64,000 bases of DNA. Origin: Tubulanus polymorphus. Lineage: Eukaryota; Nemertea; Palaeonemertea; Tubulaniformes; Tubulanidae. Positions within the stretch are counted from its first letter, which is position 1; each line of letters opens with the position of its first letter. The stretch spans positions 20,634,485 through 20,698,484 of the forward strand of contig NC_134027.1 in assembly GCF_964204645.1 (NCBI RefSeq), written 5' to 3'. Of this stretch, positions 16,901 to 29,977 are shown one piece after another. The position numbers and the translations under genes are program-made. The notes under the pieces are model-generated. The model made no database searches. It saw only the letters and a program-made list of their open reading frames with translations, and had not been told where the DNA came from.

Positions 16901-19900
16901 GTTTGAAGATCGTTGGTTTGAATAGCACGAATAACATGGCGTTTCCATACATTTTCGTACCTACATTTATTTTGTAACCACAATCAACTAGGTACAAAGT
17001 TCTCGGCCTATAGTTTATCAATTAGTAATTTTAGTTGCTTAATCCTTGGTGGTAAACTTTTTAGCTCCGCTGTGACCGAAGGTCAGCGGAGCTGATGGGT
17101 TAGGGTGATTTTATGCGTCGTCTGTCCTACCGTCCGCCCGTCAACTTTTGTTTCAATTTGCTACTAGTGCTACAGTTCTTTTCTAATCTTGACCAAACTT
17201 GGTATGAAGCTAATATGGGCCAAGGACTAAAAAGTTATAGAGCCGTCTTCCCAATTTGATCTCTAGGGGGCGCTGGACGGGTGGCACTTGTAAAATCTTT
17301 AAATCGCTACTTGTCCTACAATTATTGTCCGATGTTGACGAAACATACTATGTAGATACTAAAAAGTTATAGAGCCGTTTTCCCAATGTGATCTCTAGCG
17401 GGTGCTGTACAGGTGGCGTCTGGAAAATCTTTTAATCACTACTCATCCTACAATTATTGTTCGATGTTGATGAAACTTGGTGTGAAGCTAATATCGGCCA
17501 AGGACTAAAAAGTAAAGAGCCGTCTTCCCAATTTGATCTCTAGGGGGCGCTGGACGGGTGGCACTTGTAAAATCTTTAAATCGCTACTTGTCCTACAATT
17601 ATTGTCCGATGTTGACGAAACATACTATGTAGATACTAAAAAGTTATAGAGCCGTTTTCCCAATTTGACCTTTAGGGGGCGCTGTACAGGCTTGTAAAAT
17701 CTTTAAATCGCTACTTGTCGCTAAATGCTACAATTATTATCTAATCTTGACAAAATTTGGTATGTCAATATTTTTGGCCATGGGCTAAATGTTGCTGAGC
17801 CATTTTCCCAATCTGATATCTAGTGGGCGTTGTACAGGTCACGCTTGTAAAATCTTTCAATTGCTACTTGTCCTACAATCATTATCTGATATTGACAAAG
17901 CTTGGTATGTAGATACTATGGGCGAAGGGCTAAAAAGTTATACAGCCATTTTCAGGATTTGAACTCTTGAGAGTGCTGTGTAACATAAACAGCAGAGCTC
18001 TATCAGCCGATAGGCTACTTGTCTTATAATTTGTCCATCCTTATGATTGTGGGTTGTGAAAATATCCGATGCAAAATTAAATGACATAACAGGTTACTGA
18101 CTCAGAAGCTAATATAAAAGAAGCCTACTCTAAATTGCTAAACCACTTCAGAGGCAACTTATTGGTTCTCGGGCTTCCGTGAGACCCTGTCTGTCTGTCT
18201 GAACGTGCACCTTTCAGCTACTAAGCTTTATTAATAGTGTGTTGATTTTGACAAACCTTGGGTAAAATGTTAGTATGGGGGTCTAATTGTGCCACCTAGC
18301 AGCAGAACTAGGCACAAAACACTGTTTTTCGGCGATATGACCTTGAATATGACCTCATAACTCAGGAAAAGGGTCGAAATTGAAAAAGTTGTCTTGACAG
18401 AATTTAACTAATGGCCTTAGATACAACATTGATCCAAAATGCAATGGGAACTAATGCATGGTAATTTTGGAGTTTGAGTCTGAGCCTGAGTTGTTGCCTA
18501 TGGCTTGTTTTCCCATTAATTTCGAATGGGATTTTCAATAATTTTGTAGAAGAAGATTACAATTGTCCAGTAATACGTATGCAACACCAGTTACCCGGTC
18601 TTTTCCGTCCTCGACTATGCATTCAACAACAGAAAACGGGCTTCCAAGTATCTGCACGAGCCATCGATTCGATACCATCGTCGTCATCAGTCGCCGTAAA
18701 AGAACTGACAACAAAACCGAAAGAGATTGTCGCCATATCTCCAGATTCTACGAATCCATCATCGTCATTATCATCTTCACCGCCATTAGGGAATCATTCT
18801 TCTTCTCCGTTGGATGCGTTGACGGAATTGGCTATCATCGCTACCGGTCCGCAGAGTCCTCTGATACGCAATAATCCGACTCGCAATCTCAAGTAAGTGT
18901 CCGTTTGGTGTGTCCCTTCTACCAGTTCCGACGTGCATTTGGTCTTATGTCGCAAGATTTTTCTCTGTCAATCAACTTTGATCAGAATTTTTAGACTCCT
19001 GAATCCATACACAGGACCCATCAAATTCACTTTTCTACTCAGTAATTGGTAAAGTTTTCACTTATAATTCATTTAAGAGAAATGTTCATTCAATTTTCAC
19101 TGAAATGTAGAAGAAATTCTAATCAAAAGACCAAGAACCTACTCGCGAACCTGGCAGATCCTTGCTGCTTGCCGTAATTGGAATTCTTGACTACTGCAGG
19201 AGCGCTAGAGGTTCCCTATCGCTGGCATAGCTTGTGCGACAGGCGATGATCCATTGGTTTCCTTAATAGATAGGGAAAGTGCTTTGCTCAAAGCACTTCC
19301 GCGTTGTTAGACTAGTATCGTGACACAGCCATGTTTTCAAATTGATTTTGAATGGGGAGAATGCTGTGAGAGATGACCTTATGTCATTTGATAAACTTTT
19401 TGATAATCTTGGGCCATGTATACAAACAACAAATGACTGCGCAACTGGGTTCAGATGTCCCGTACCTCTAAGACTCCTCGCTGTATTTGCGATTGTTGTA
19501 TTTGTATTTGATTTCGTTAACAGAGACGAAAGCGATGACTACGTCACCTCATCATCGCCGTGCCCGACCTCGCCTAAAAACGGAGGCTGGTCTCACCGCT
19601 GGCCGACCGCCGTCTGGCAGTGTTTCATGAAAGGAAGTCGCGTCCGATTCACGAGCGGTTCAAATATGGATTGGCAGTTAGCCGAAGACGTCGGTTTCAA
19701 GGAATCGATGTCGAACAGCGCTTCGCAAAATCCAGCACAACTTACGAGGTAAGAGAAATTCAAATGATTTAGCAGCAATCTACAGAGTACAGTAAACCAT
19801 TGTCAGTCAGATGTTTTGGACTGGGAAATAATTTACACCTGGTAGGGAAATTGGGAAAAACTTGGACTGGGAGATAATCTACAGATCCTTACTAAAGTCT

Positions 19901-22900
19901 TGACCCCTTGAAGCAGGTCAATTGTTTCTTGAGTGCATTTTCCCAGGATTTCAATGAATTACCCGAAATTCATGATCTTATATGTCACCAATATGCAGCA
20001 GTTCATGCTGCCTTTTAGCCAATGAATAGTACATGGAATTTTACGTTCGTTAAGATAGGTTGCTGGTATATATCGATAATAAGTTTATACAGAAAAATCA
20101 TTCTGAAGTAACACTCCTCTTAGACCCTGATGTTAATGTCGTACTCTTGATTGCAACAATAATACTGTTTGATCTTAAAATAGGGATTGTCCCTGATATT
20201 TATTTGGTTGGTAAATCTTGTTTAATAATACTGTTAGATGTAATAAACAGGATCCAACTTGTTACTCCGATTTATCTGACTTGACATATTAGTTGACTGA
20301 ACGTCCATTTCAAAAAGTAATCATGGGGCTGTCTGAATATTGAAATTTGTGTTACATTCATCTAAAACCTGTGTTTTGATTTCTGATTTCTAAATCAAGC
20401 CGGTTTCGTTCCCGGTAGAATGTGGTGTTTATAAGAGATACATATCTGGTTTTACAGTTATCAATTAGAATTTCTACGGTTGTCAATTAAAATTTGACTC
20501 CAGGGTTGAATAGTTAGCAATAAACTAATTTTGCAACCTAAGTGTCTAATTTAAGTCACGACTCTGAACCAGGGTCCTCGAGCCTTTTTCATTTTTCCGA
20601 TAAGTTTTATGAAAATTAAGAACTATGCCTTATTTCATGAACGTTTTAATGCACAGCATTTTCTCTTGACCCGTCAATTAAATTATATTGAAATTGAATT
20701 TAGTTGAACTTTGGGTTATAGTTAATACCAGTGCATAACATTGTTCCAAGGGACCTGCCTTTGTAATTGGCTAGAAATGTAATTTATTCATGTGAATTTG
20801 TTGTATTTTTGTGTTAAGGTATGCGCCGAACGGTTTGCGTATTTTACGCATCGAAGATTGTCAGATGTTTTTGCGACTTCGATTCACGACCGATATTCCC
20901 ACGGCTTCTGAACTGATCGTCGAATGTCGACAAGATCATCCATTTTTCATCAAAGACAAAGGTGAGGAAGAATTTACCCAGACAACTGAATTATTCATCG
21001 TACTTATGATAACTGTTGGAAGAACACGTTATATCAGTAGACCCAGACCCTGTTTCACAGTTGAGGGTCCAATATGACCCTGGATCCAGTTCCACAGTTG
21101 TGACCTTAGTTTGCCCCTTGATCCATTTCCACAGTTGACGGTTCAATTTGACTAGTTCTAGTAACAAAGTTGTGTACGTTTAATTTGACTCTGGATCCAT
21201 TTCTATAGTTTTGTGGGTTTAATTTGACTCCAGTTCCAGTTTCACAGTTGCGGGTTTAATTTGCGCCTGGATCCAGTTCCACTTATGTGGGTTTAATAAA
21301 TAGTTAAAACTTTAGACTGCGGATCCATTTCCACAAATGTGTGCGTTCAATTGGACCCTGGACCAAATAAATCTGTACCAAGTGTTGAGGGTTTCATTTG
21401 ACTATCTGCTGATGATTGATTCAGTTATTTGGGTTTTGAATTCAAATCTACAAGTCGTGAAACAGTCGACTAGGATTGTACTAAAATTTCAATCGTGTCT
21501 ATCCAAGACAGCATTCAAGCCTAAAGCCTTCCGACGAAGTTCAGATCACTCCAGGCATTCAAAGCGTTAACTTGTTAGTTTAGGAGCCATTATATTACCG
21601 AAGTCCTGGACATCATCCTTGGTTGGTTTTTGGATGTTAGTTATGATCGAGTATTTTGTGTTTTTAGGATGGGCGTCGTTCCAGCCATCTGCCACTGCTG
21701 AGAATTATGGGATACCGTGTAATGAATTGGAGAAGAATGATATATGTTTGCCGCCGTCTCATCCCGAGGCGACTTTCACTCTCGATGTTTTCCAAACGTT
21801 AAAAAGGTGAATATAAATTCAGTCGTAGCCGCTTAATCCAGATCGGTTAGATCTAATGGAATCGATTCAGTTTTTAAGAAATCTGAGTCACGTTTTATAT
21901 ATATTGATAGTTTTGACTGATGATAATTTCCTGAATCCGAATTAAACTGATAAACAGGTTTAGAATCTGGATCAAGTTACACTGTTAGGAGTTGATTTGA
22001 CTCCATAAACTCGGTTCCACAGTTTTGTGTTTGAAATGACTAATAATCCTGTTCCACAGTTGTAAGGGTTTAACTTAATTGTGGATCCAGTTTCAACTGA
22101 TGCGGATTATTAGGTTTAACCCTAGCTGTATGCCTGTTAAAAAAGCTGGGATGGAATTTTTCAAAAATTTTCAAATTACATCCAGCAATTTAGGGTACTG
22201 AAATGGTTAACCGAAGACGTCGGCCTATGTCGATAACTTCTGTATGACCCTGTATTCTCAAACCAACCTTTGGATTTAAGACCTGATGAATGACTTACTT
22301 GTGGTTAAATGAATTGTTTGTTCGCTGTTTTTTAGTTATGATCTGTCACCTCAGGATTCATCTGCAGTTTTGACTCTGAGTTGCATGGCTAAGGTGAGTT
22401 GTTGTGTGTTGTGTGAAAATCTTTCTAAACTACTGGGCCTAGTTGATAAGTGGTTAGTTACCGGTATGTTTGAAAATTTGGCAAGGCAATGTTTAACCAA
22501 TATTGGCATACCACCAGATGCCACCATTAACATGTCAGTTTTATGTTATTTTCAATCAACTTTGAGTTGCAATCTTAGGCCTCCTGAATCCATTCCATGT
22601 CAGGGTCCGTACGACTCCTTGATTCCTTGAAAACACCTCAACCAAAAATGTTTTTCAAGGTCCTTGAGTATCCTTGAATTTGAGCAAAATGCTCCAAAGT
22701 CCTTGAAAACTTGAATTGTGAGAAATTAGCAATTACATTATTGAATATCCAGTAGGCTTTGCTTGGCAAATCTGATGGATCTAACGCAGAATCCGCGATA
22801 GCCTCAATGTTGGTTTTTTTTTTAACACCCTCAACCCACTAAGCGCCACGCAGGGCATTATAAGCGGGTTCGATGTTTCTTTTTCCCAATGGGGGAGAGA

Positions 22901-24437
22901 CCAGAGAAGAACCTTCGACCAACGAAACTCTGTTGCCATCAGGGTTTGAACCCATAAACCCTGGATTGACGAGACCAGTGATCGGCGGCTTTACCCACTC
23001 GACCACTGCGCCTCTTCAATGTTGGTGCCAGTATCTCATAGATAATTTTGACGATTTTTTAGGGACCGAATATTACGATTGTCTCACCAAAAACTAAACA
23101 AATGACAGGATAAAATCTGATTCAATTACCTTAGCATCCTGAAACTTGCTTAGGTTTTATGCAACGTTGTCATTTGTTTGTGGTTTGTTGGGCATTGAAT
23201 TACAGAATTCGAAAATCTTTCGCTTTTTGCAAGTTTTGTTGCGAGATTGAGGCAGGGATATAGATTGAAAAATTATTTTGGATTCACTCTTATTCAAATA
23301 ATATAAGTGAATAAAATCCAGTGCCGCCATTCATCAGTATTATCTAGTCTTAAATTAGAGAGTGGTTTTGTAATGACACGCTACTTACTCATCAAGCAAT
23401 AATGTGAGGATGGCATCCGATATGAGTCAATGCTTTCATGCGTGCGAGTGATGATTCGATTCGATTTTCTTTTTGTAGCAAAAACGTGACCAGGAGCTGG
23501 CGTCTCCAGTAAAATCAGTGCCTTCAACAACACCGACGAAACCGAAACGACCAATGAATGCATTTATGATCTTTGCGCGGAAATCTCGAATGGCCTACAC
23601 CCATCAACATCCCGGAAAAGACAACAGGTACGCGTGCGTGCGAATTGCTCGATATATAAATTATCGTGTTTCTTACAATCCAAAGATATTGGTATATATA
23701 AGGCTGTTATTTTGAAAATTTGTTATCATATTTTCTAGAACTATTTCCGTGTTATTGGGCGAGGCTTGGAAAAAAATGAGTGCCAGCGATCGGGAGTTCT
23801 ATAATATGGAAGCGGCAGCGTTGGCCGAACAGAAAAAACATGACAATTTGATAGCTGCTCATGTAAGTAGATTTTCATGAATACACGGGTTGAAACTAAA
23901 AAAACTATCTCTGTTGTGATAACGGAAAGTCGGGAAGAATTCTGCCGTGTCCAGAGTTATGTAGTAGTTCAGATATCCAGTATTCTCCCATACAGAAATT
24001 TGAACCCGATGGTATCTGCCACATTACTCCCTTGAATGGATTTGAATCTTTTTGCCACATTCCTCCCTTGCATGGATTCCAAACTGACAACAACATGAGA
24101 CTCGGCCACATTCCTCCGAAAGGATATGAGCCTCATGGCATTATGAGACTGCCAAATTCATTCTTCCCTCAGAGGGATTGCAACCTGATGACATCACAAG
24201 ACTATCACATTCACCCTAGGGCTTTGAACCTGATGGCATCATGAGCCTCATTCCTCCATCAAAAAGAATTGATCATGATGACATCGTGATAGTGCCACAT
24301 TCGTCCCTCATAGATATTTGAACATGATAGCATACTTCCTCCCGGGATTTGAACCCAATAACATCATGAGACTGCTACCCCCACTTATTTACACAATTCT
24401 ATCGAAATGAAATTTTATTTCTTTACAGAACCAGTGA
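13948..24437 (+). CDS. HBP1: HBP1, HMG-box transcription factor with AXH domain and N-terminal zinc fingers
   Basis: Eleven coding exons: 13948-13965, 15487-15701, 16603-16805, 18550-18892, 19524-19748, 20819-20961, 21668-21806, 22336-22393, 23479-23627, 23739-23862 and 24429-24437. They join in frame with GT/AG introns to give about 541 residues (human HBP1 is 514). The first exon (ATGGCGTCGATCCAAGTG) is the least certain. The vertebrate HBP1 landmarks occur in order: LTELAIIATGPQSPLI, the AXH domain (about residues 284-430; WPTAVWQCFMKGSRVRF, ECRQDHPFFIKDKG, GIPC, DICLPPSHPEA), DSSAV, and the HMG box (about 470-538; KRPMNAFMIFARK, PGKDNR). HBP1 is a nuclear repressor of cell-cycle and Wnt targets; AXH binds corepressor. 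Unlike vertebrate HBP1, residues 39-61 form a C2H2 finger (C39, C44, H57, H61) and 69-91 a second, C2HC-like finger (C69, C72, H85, C91), split by an intron. Confidence 0.93.
15118..15380. repeat. Dispersed repeat with terminal CCAAAT/GGCTC motifs (related copy at 26440-26700)
   Basis: Within HBP1 intron 2. Shared pieces with 26440-26700 in inverse orientation include GCCAAATTTGGCTCGAGCC-like blocks and the interior around CACTTCGTTTGAGCATT. The outer ends are loosely inverted. It is probably a small non-autonomous DNA transposon; ends are approximate. Confidence 0.4.
17063..17990 (+). mobile_element. Hairpin-headed tandem-repeat element, family B
   Basis: It begins with a strong hairpin at 17063-17093 (AGCTCCGCTGTGACC, GAA, GGTCAGCGGAGCT), then a CCGTCC-rich lead and five monomers of about 131-149 bp. 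Each monomer ends ATAGAGCC...CCCAATTTGATCTCTAGGGGGCGCTG or a decayed form (block at about 17260, 17393, 17538, 17670, 17818). Monomers 1 and 3 are nearly identical, as are 2 and 4, so the array is a dimeric higher-order repeat of about 276 bp. No transposase is present. It lies in the HBP1 intron 16806-18549. Confidence 0.75.
18164..18470 (+). mobile_element. Hairpin-headed element, family C (short)
   Basis: It begins with the imperfect hairpin GGTTCTCGGGCTTCCGTGAGACC (18164-18186) followed by CTGTCTGTCTGTCTG, the same plan as families A and B (hairpin then a short-period lead) but with no long array. It lies just before the HBP1 acceptor at 18549. The end is not defined. Confidence 0.45.
21045..21365 (+). 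repeat. Minisatellite, GGATCCAGTTCCACAGTTGTG unit, in HBP1 intron
   Basis: About seven to eight degenerate units of 40-50 bp built on CTGGATCCAGTTCCACAGTT followed by GTGGGTTTAATTTGAC. Further copies occur in the next intron (21965-22110) and singly near 28180, 30050, 30225 and 55535, so the unit is dispersed through the region. Confidence 0.75.
22815..23015 (-). mobile_element. tRNA-derived SINE with 11-bp target duplication
   Basis: On the minus strand: head GAGGCGCAGTGGTCGAGTGG with A box TGGTCGAGTGGG, B box GGTTCAAACCC, a ~100 bp body and a terminal A-rich tail (T run at 22813-22823 on the plus strand). The direct repeat TCAATGTTGGT flanks it at 22804-22814 and 23016-23026, as expected for LINE-mediated insertion. 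It lies in the HBP1 intron 22394-23478. Confidence 0.85.
23965..24390 (-). repeat. B-box-containing minisatellite in the last HBP1 intron
   Basis: About nine degenerate units of 36-51 bp. On the minus strand the consensus is close to GATGCCATCAGGTTCAAATC followed by CCTGAGGGAGGAATGTGGCAGTCTCAT. Each unit contains a B-box-like GGTTCAAATCC. Single or few copies of the same unit lie at 14890-15035, 16515-16550 and about 26915. It looks like amplification of part of a tRNA-type SINE. Confidence 0.7.
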
Positions 24438-27400
24438 AACCAACTTTGCATATTGTGACACCTATAGGTTGTATGTATAAATTACGTACTGTGTTTTGTG
24501 TTTAAAAAGAGTCGAAGATTGTTGTTTTTCTGCTCGGATTAGAAATTTTATCATATTTTGAAGTGTTCCATGTGTTAAAGTGTGTGAGAAGTGTTAAACG
24601 TGTAGCTATAGAATAGAATATGAAATTGGTAGATCCAGTTTTATAGATAGGTATTTATTGAACAGGGTTGATAGTGGTCAGTGGAATTCTTCAGACAATT
24701 GATCGGGGTCAGTGAAAGTGCATTAGAATTGAACTGCCGCATTCTTTTATGCACAATTTTTTTCAAATATACTTTGACAAATTATTTTACAAACTTGGAA
24801 AAAATATCTTCGAATTAGTATATTGAAGAGGCTTTGAACCTCAAAATGTTATTCACGTTTGATAATTCGAGTAACGGTGGAAATGTTGACCAGTTTTGAG
24901 AGTGTAAATTTACTGTACAAAAGTAAAAGAGATGGATGTATTGTATTGTTCGAATATATTGCGAAATGCCAGCTTATCACCACTGCCAATCCAGAAAATT
25001 AATAATAGAAGTGTTCGTTAATGATCTAATGATTCATATGTTTTGTAATGATGAATTAATCAATGTAGAAACGAAGGCAGCTATGAACTTGCTTTTATAA
25101 ATGTTGTATCAAATGCACAGGCACTCTTGATGATCGGATTTTGACCCTGAAGTGTTAATTGTACGTATGCAAATTATTGACCATGGACCTTTCCCCTTGT
25201 CACTTGTCGTCTTGACATCAATGAATCCACAGTCTGAAACCATCTTTCGCCTACATCCATTACTTGTTTGTGAAGTGATAACTTTTATAGAAAGTTGATA
25301 AAATGCCTATTGTCTAATGGCGTTTGTAGTGCATTTCGTTGTGTTAATTTCAATTAGATATACAAATTAGATATGCCTTGGGGTCGTTGTCCTAAACATT
25401 CATTGACTTTCAATTGAAATCCCGAACATGTGTGAAATTTGAATGATCAAAATTGGTAGAAAGACAATGAAAGGAAATGTGGTGGTCGTGGATTTTATCT
25501 TAAGAACCTTTTGAATGCTGCTGTACTGTCAAAGCTTACTAACATTTGCCAGACTGAAAGATGGCGACATAGTAGATACCAATGTTCGTTCCGACCCCTA
25601 AAGATCCAAAAAGGCTCCCATCATACGGCCAGATTTCAATGGACGAATATTATTATCAACAATTTTCACGCATAGGGTCAACTAACGATATTCAAGTGTC
25701 CGTGCTAAGAGATGTGCTCTTATAGATTTAATGACTTCACTAAGTCTGATTAAGTCAACACTTTTTTATTAAATTTGTAAATATATTATTATTATGATTA
25801 TTATTATTATTAACAATATAATTATATAACTTTATTCTACAATTGTATACGTCATGTATTGCTTCTTGATTTCTAAGAAAAAATCCAACCAAAACGAAAA
25901 TATAAACCATCGTCAGCGAGTGCCTTAATTTTACTTGTTTTCTAAAAACATGTTTATTCATGAAATACGTAGCCACTGGAGGATGCTCATAGAATATGTA
26001 CGCAACTAATGGGTTAGAACCATCTTTTTTAGTCTAATTGTATAATGTTTATGTATTAATCGTGGATTTTTGGGTACATATTTTATCGACACCTCGAAAA
26101 TGAAGCCATTTTCTTTTTATGTATATCGGCATTCCAACATTAATGTCTCAAATCTCTACCAGGGGGCAGTTCTAAAAGAATTGCTGCTGTTGTACCAGTA
26201 TATGATCTGTTTTGATAGATTTATTTTTGAAACTATATACCAGTATATAGATTATGACATTGTACTTTTTGGGGGCACTTATACGATCTGGGGTCGTCGT
26301 GCAGGGATTCAGACTTGTTGAACCCTACCCTAGGCAACCGGGTGCTCAGCTATTCATATCAGCATAAGATATCGTTATTAGCCTATCAGATATTGTGTTT
26401 CATTTCAACATTGATTTTTACAATAGTGCAATGATATGATATCGACCCAGCCAAATTGGCTCGGATCTGACCCGAATTGAATTTAGCCTGTGCCTAATGA
26501 GAGATCGTGTTCACACACAAACCACTCACTCGATACTAAAAGAATGCTTTAACAAAGTGAAGTGAGTCACTTACAAAACCAATTGCAATTCATATGCTAT
26601 ACATTGACCCGCGCTAGAACGTGGCTTGAGCCTGGTCTGGCCAAATTTAGACTGGGCCAAACACTGAGCCCATTTTTGATTTGGCATGCCTGTGTTATCG
26701 CTTCTTATAATTATTGAATTTAATCTGCTCATACAGTGCAAAAAGCCACTGACCAGGACCCAGTTCCGCAATTGTAGGTTTCTATTTGACTCTTTAGAGT
26801 TAAAGTTTGGTCATCTTCGATGTTTTAGCTCTACGGACAAATTTTAACTAAGAACTATGAAATCGGGTCCAGGTCTTTTCGGGCAGAGGTTTATACCAGG
26901 GCGATGCTATTAGGTTTGAATCCCTGTTGCAGGACGATCAGTCTGATCAGTCGCTTATCATGTACTTGGCTAAATAGATTCAGCCTGTAAAAGAGGTGTA
27001 CAGCATAAAAAGAGGAAGCTCTGTATTATCTACATCAGACATTCTGTATCGAAATGGCAGCAATAACATTTATAATCATAGCTTTCAATTAAATGCATTT
27101 GATTTATTCATTGAATTTACTTGGATCAATTGAGAATTGATGAATTGATTGCTCATATTTTAACATGAGTATGGATTATTGAAAATTGCGTTTACAAATG
27201 ATATATTTTATAACTATTTTACAACATTTATTGTCTGTATATTTTGAAGAGCGGTAATATAAACCGTAATGCATGTCTTATTGCCTAGGTCGTAATCATG
27301 TATAGACTAAGACCACACCTTTCCTCTTGCTAAAGCGGTCGCAATATTAGACACCTATCTACCCCTGACCACAATACTGGTCACTACCTAATGTATCTAT

Positions 27401-28844
27401 TATATGTGTGTAATATATTTTCATGGTTTGAGTTACTTTTGTGGCACAAATGGATTGTCTACCACCCACTGGATTGGATTCTATGAAATAGATGGCGACA
27501 CTGTCGTGATCATTGGGTAGCAGAACAAGATGAATCGCTGACTACCAGCTAGATTGAACTTTACCATATAGATGGCTGCACTGTCTATCATTGCATAGCT
27601 ACAGTATGGACGTTTTTCAGTGAAAGATTTTCAGTGATCCAGCATGAAATCCCTTCTGGTCTAACCAACCAAATGGCCCCGCGTTCAAACAAAAGCTCAT
27701 TGATCTTCGATTGAAAATGTGATGTAGTAATTTTGTGAATTACTAGATATTTTTTCAAGAAGCAGGCCTTGCACCAACTTCATTGTTTGTATAAGAATAT
27801 TGCATAGTCACCCTTGAAATAAATCGGGGGCCAGCTGCTCATAAGTTGGTTATGTTATTTTTAACTGACAGTTAAATTGCGTTGTTAACACGTTATTTAC
27901 CGGCGCTCTGATGGTTTATATGTGACCACCGTTTGACCAACTGACCCCCTGATTACATAGGCGTATAATGTTGAATTCTACTGATAGGTTTATCTGTTGC
28001 TTATCTTTTGATAAGTTTATAACTGTTGATTGATAAGTTATCGATAAGACGGGTAAAATCGTTGTTGATTTAATATTAGTTGAGAGATTTTTCACTATTT
28101 TTTTCGTTTCACTACCGAAAGATAATTTCGTCAATTTCTATGCAGTTATTTTGATTTAAGAATTCAGGATCCAGTTGCCTATTTGACAGTTGAATAAGAC
28201 TCTAAAAAGAGTAAGATTGAGTTCATTGGCAATGTTTTCACTCAAAGAATTGATGGGCCGCCTCTGCAGTTGTTTGGTCTAGCAGGTCGATCTAGGGTTG
28301 AAAAGAAAAAGTGTTTGTTCTGCATCTTCTCACTTGTGGAGGGTCAAATTACTTTTTGTGTTTAAACTGACAGTTAATATCGTCGGTTCTCAACGATCTG
28401 CAGTTGTGAATTTCATTCTAATGTTGAATAATTGGTTTTAAGTCACAATAAACTCTTATGTTACTAACTCGCAATTGTCGAACTGGGTCCTGAAATTATA
28501 TTTGGAATATATATGTTATGTACCAATCAATGTTTTGCTGGTTATTTTGTAGTGCGGGATGTGAATGAAATGAATTGTTAATGCTTACAGAAAAATGTTA
28601 AACATAATTATAAACGATGTATATGTATGTTTTATGTATGAGTGCTGCATAAGTCCGATGTATTGGGACCAATGAACTTAATCCTAACCTAAGATAACAA
28701 GGAATGTGGTGTGATGTCGATATAGGCACATACCGATCCATATTATTGGTTTTGGCTCTAAGACCAGTAGATAAGTCTTATTCTTTCGTGTTAAAACCAC
28801 AACTGGACTAAGTCAAGCTGTATAACCACAACTGGACTACGTGT

Positions 28845-28925
28845 AGTTCTTTTATCGGTCCATTGGTTAGCGCGCTTGCTTTGTATGTACGAGATCCGGG
28901 TTTGATCCCCTGTGAGTGCTTGTAG
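28845..28925 (+). repeat. tRNA-derived SINE head
   Basis: Has an A box (TTGGTTAGCGCG) and a B box (GGGTTTGATCCC) at about tRNA spacing, but the acceptor ends do not pair. It is therefore a tRNA-like SINE head and not a tRNA gene. Confidence 0.45.
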
Positions 28926-29939
28926 TTTCCCTGTCACTTCTTAATCATTACGTTATGTCCTTTTCACAGTAAGGGACTTTTTGCAAGCCAATTTTTATGC
29001 CCATGGCAGGCCCATTAGTTCTTGTCATTTTCAATATAAATGGAAATATTAAGCAGAATGTTATGCTTACAACTACTACTTCATACTACATGTATAAATA
29101 GAATAGCCACACTCAAACGTGGTGATCAGATAAGTTTTGGTTTTTATCTTGTAATACATGTATACTGAATTTGTTCATTTATTAGAACTTTGTTATATCA
29201 ATGGAAATTTCTCAGAGGTGGCATATCTGATCTGAGGATCAAATTTACAAAGTTTTCTTAGAGGGAGGGCCCCAGACCCCCTTTCAGTTCGAGCAAAATT
29301 AAACGAACCCAATTGCATATCTCTCACGCAACGGGTTTGCCTGGTTGAAAGTTAAAGCATTTTTGGTCTCTCAATATAGAATATGTTCTCGATGTTAATA
29401 ATTACATTATTTCTGTCCTCAGTCCACTTCATCCATCAGATTCACCTGGAACCCATCCGTCACAATCATGGTTTTTGAACCATGGCAGATAATAGTTCAT
29501 CTTCACTTGCCAGGAGTTGATTACCTTCCACTGAAGCTCAAGCCAACACAAACTTTGGCCGTAGACTCTTCATTGGTCTATTACACCGCTCAAGATTTCT
29601 TGGGTGCTCAGCGGCCACCAGTCCATATATCTACTTATATATCAACCAATCAAACCATGGTGGAGATGATAATAGTTCATAATGAATAATAAACTGAAAG
29701 TTAAAACTTGAATTTGTACAAACGATTAGAAGAGCCAGCAGTTGAGTAGCTCATTAATCAGTGTGAAAAATCATCTAGTCTGTCAATGAATAAGTCAAAT
29801 AGTTGAGTATTGTCTGAATGTTCGTTCATTTTTCGATCCTTGAATTATTATTTGAGAATGCATGTACTCGCTTCAGATTCAACACCTGACAATATCAACA
29901 ATAATTTTGAGAAAATTTGTTATTGCCATTATTTGTATA

Positions 29940-29975
<36 letters not shown>

Positions 29976-29977
29976 CA
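29940..29977. repeat. (ATT)n microsatellite
   Basis: About twelve uninterrupted ATT units ending in ATCATT. Confidence 0.95.

Noticed and set aside
18563-18874. 103-codon ORF on the same strand as an HBP1 exon
   Set aside because: Shadow of HBP1 exon 4 (18550-18892) in another frame; the HBP1 frame carries the conserved PQSPL motif.
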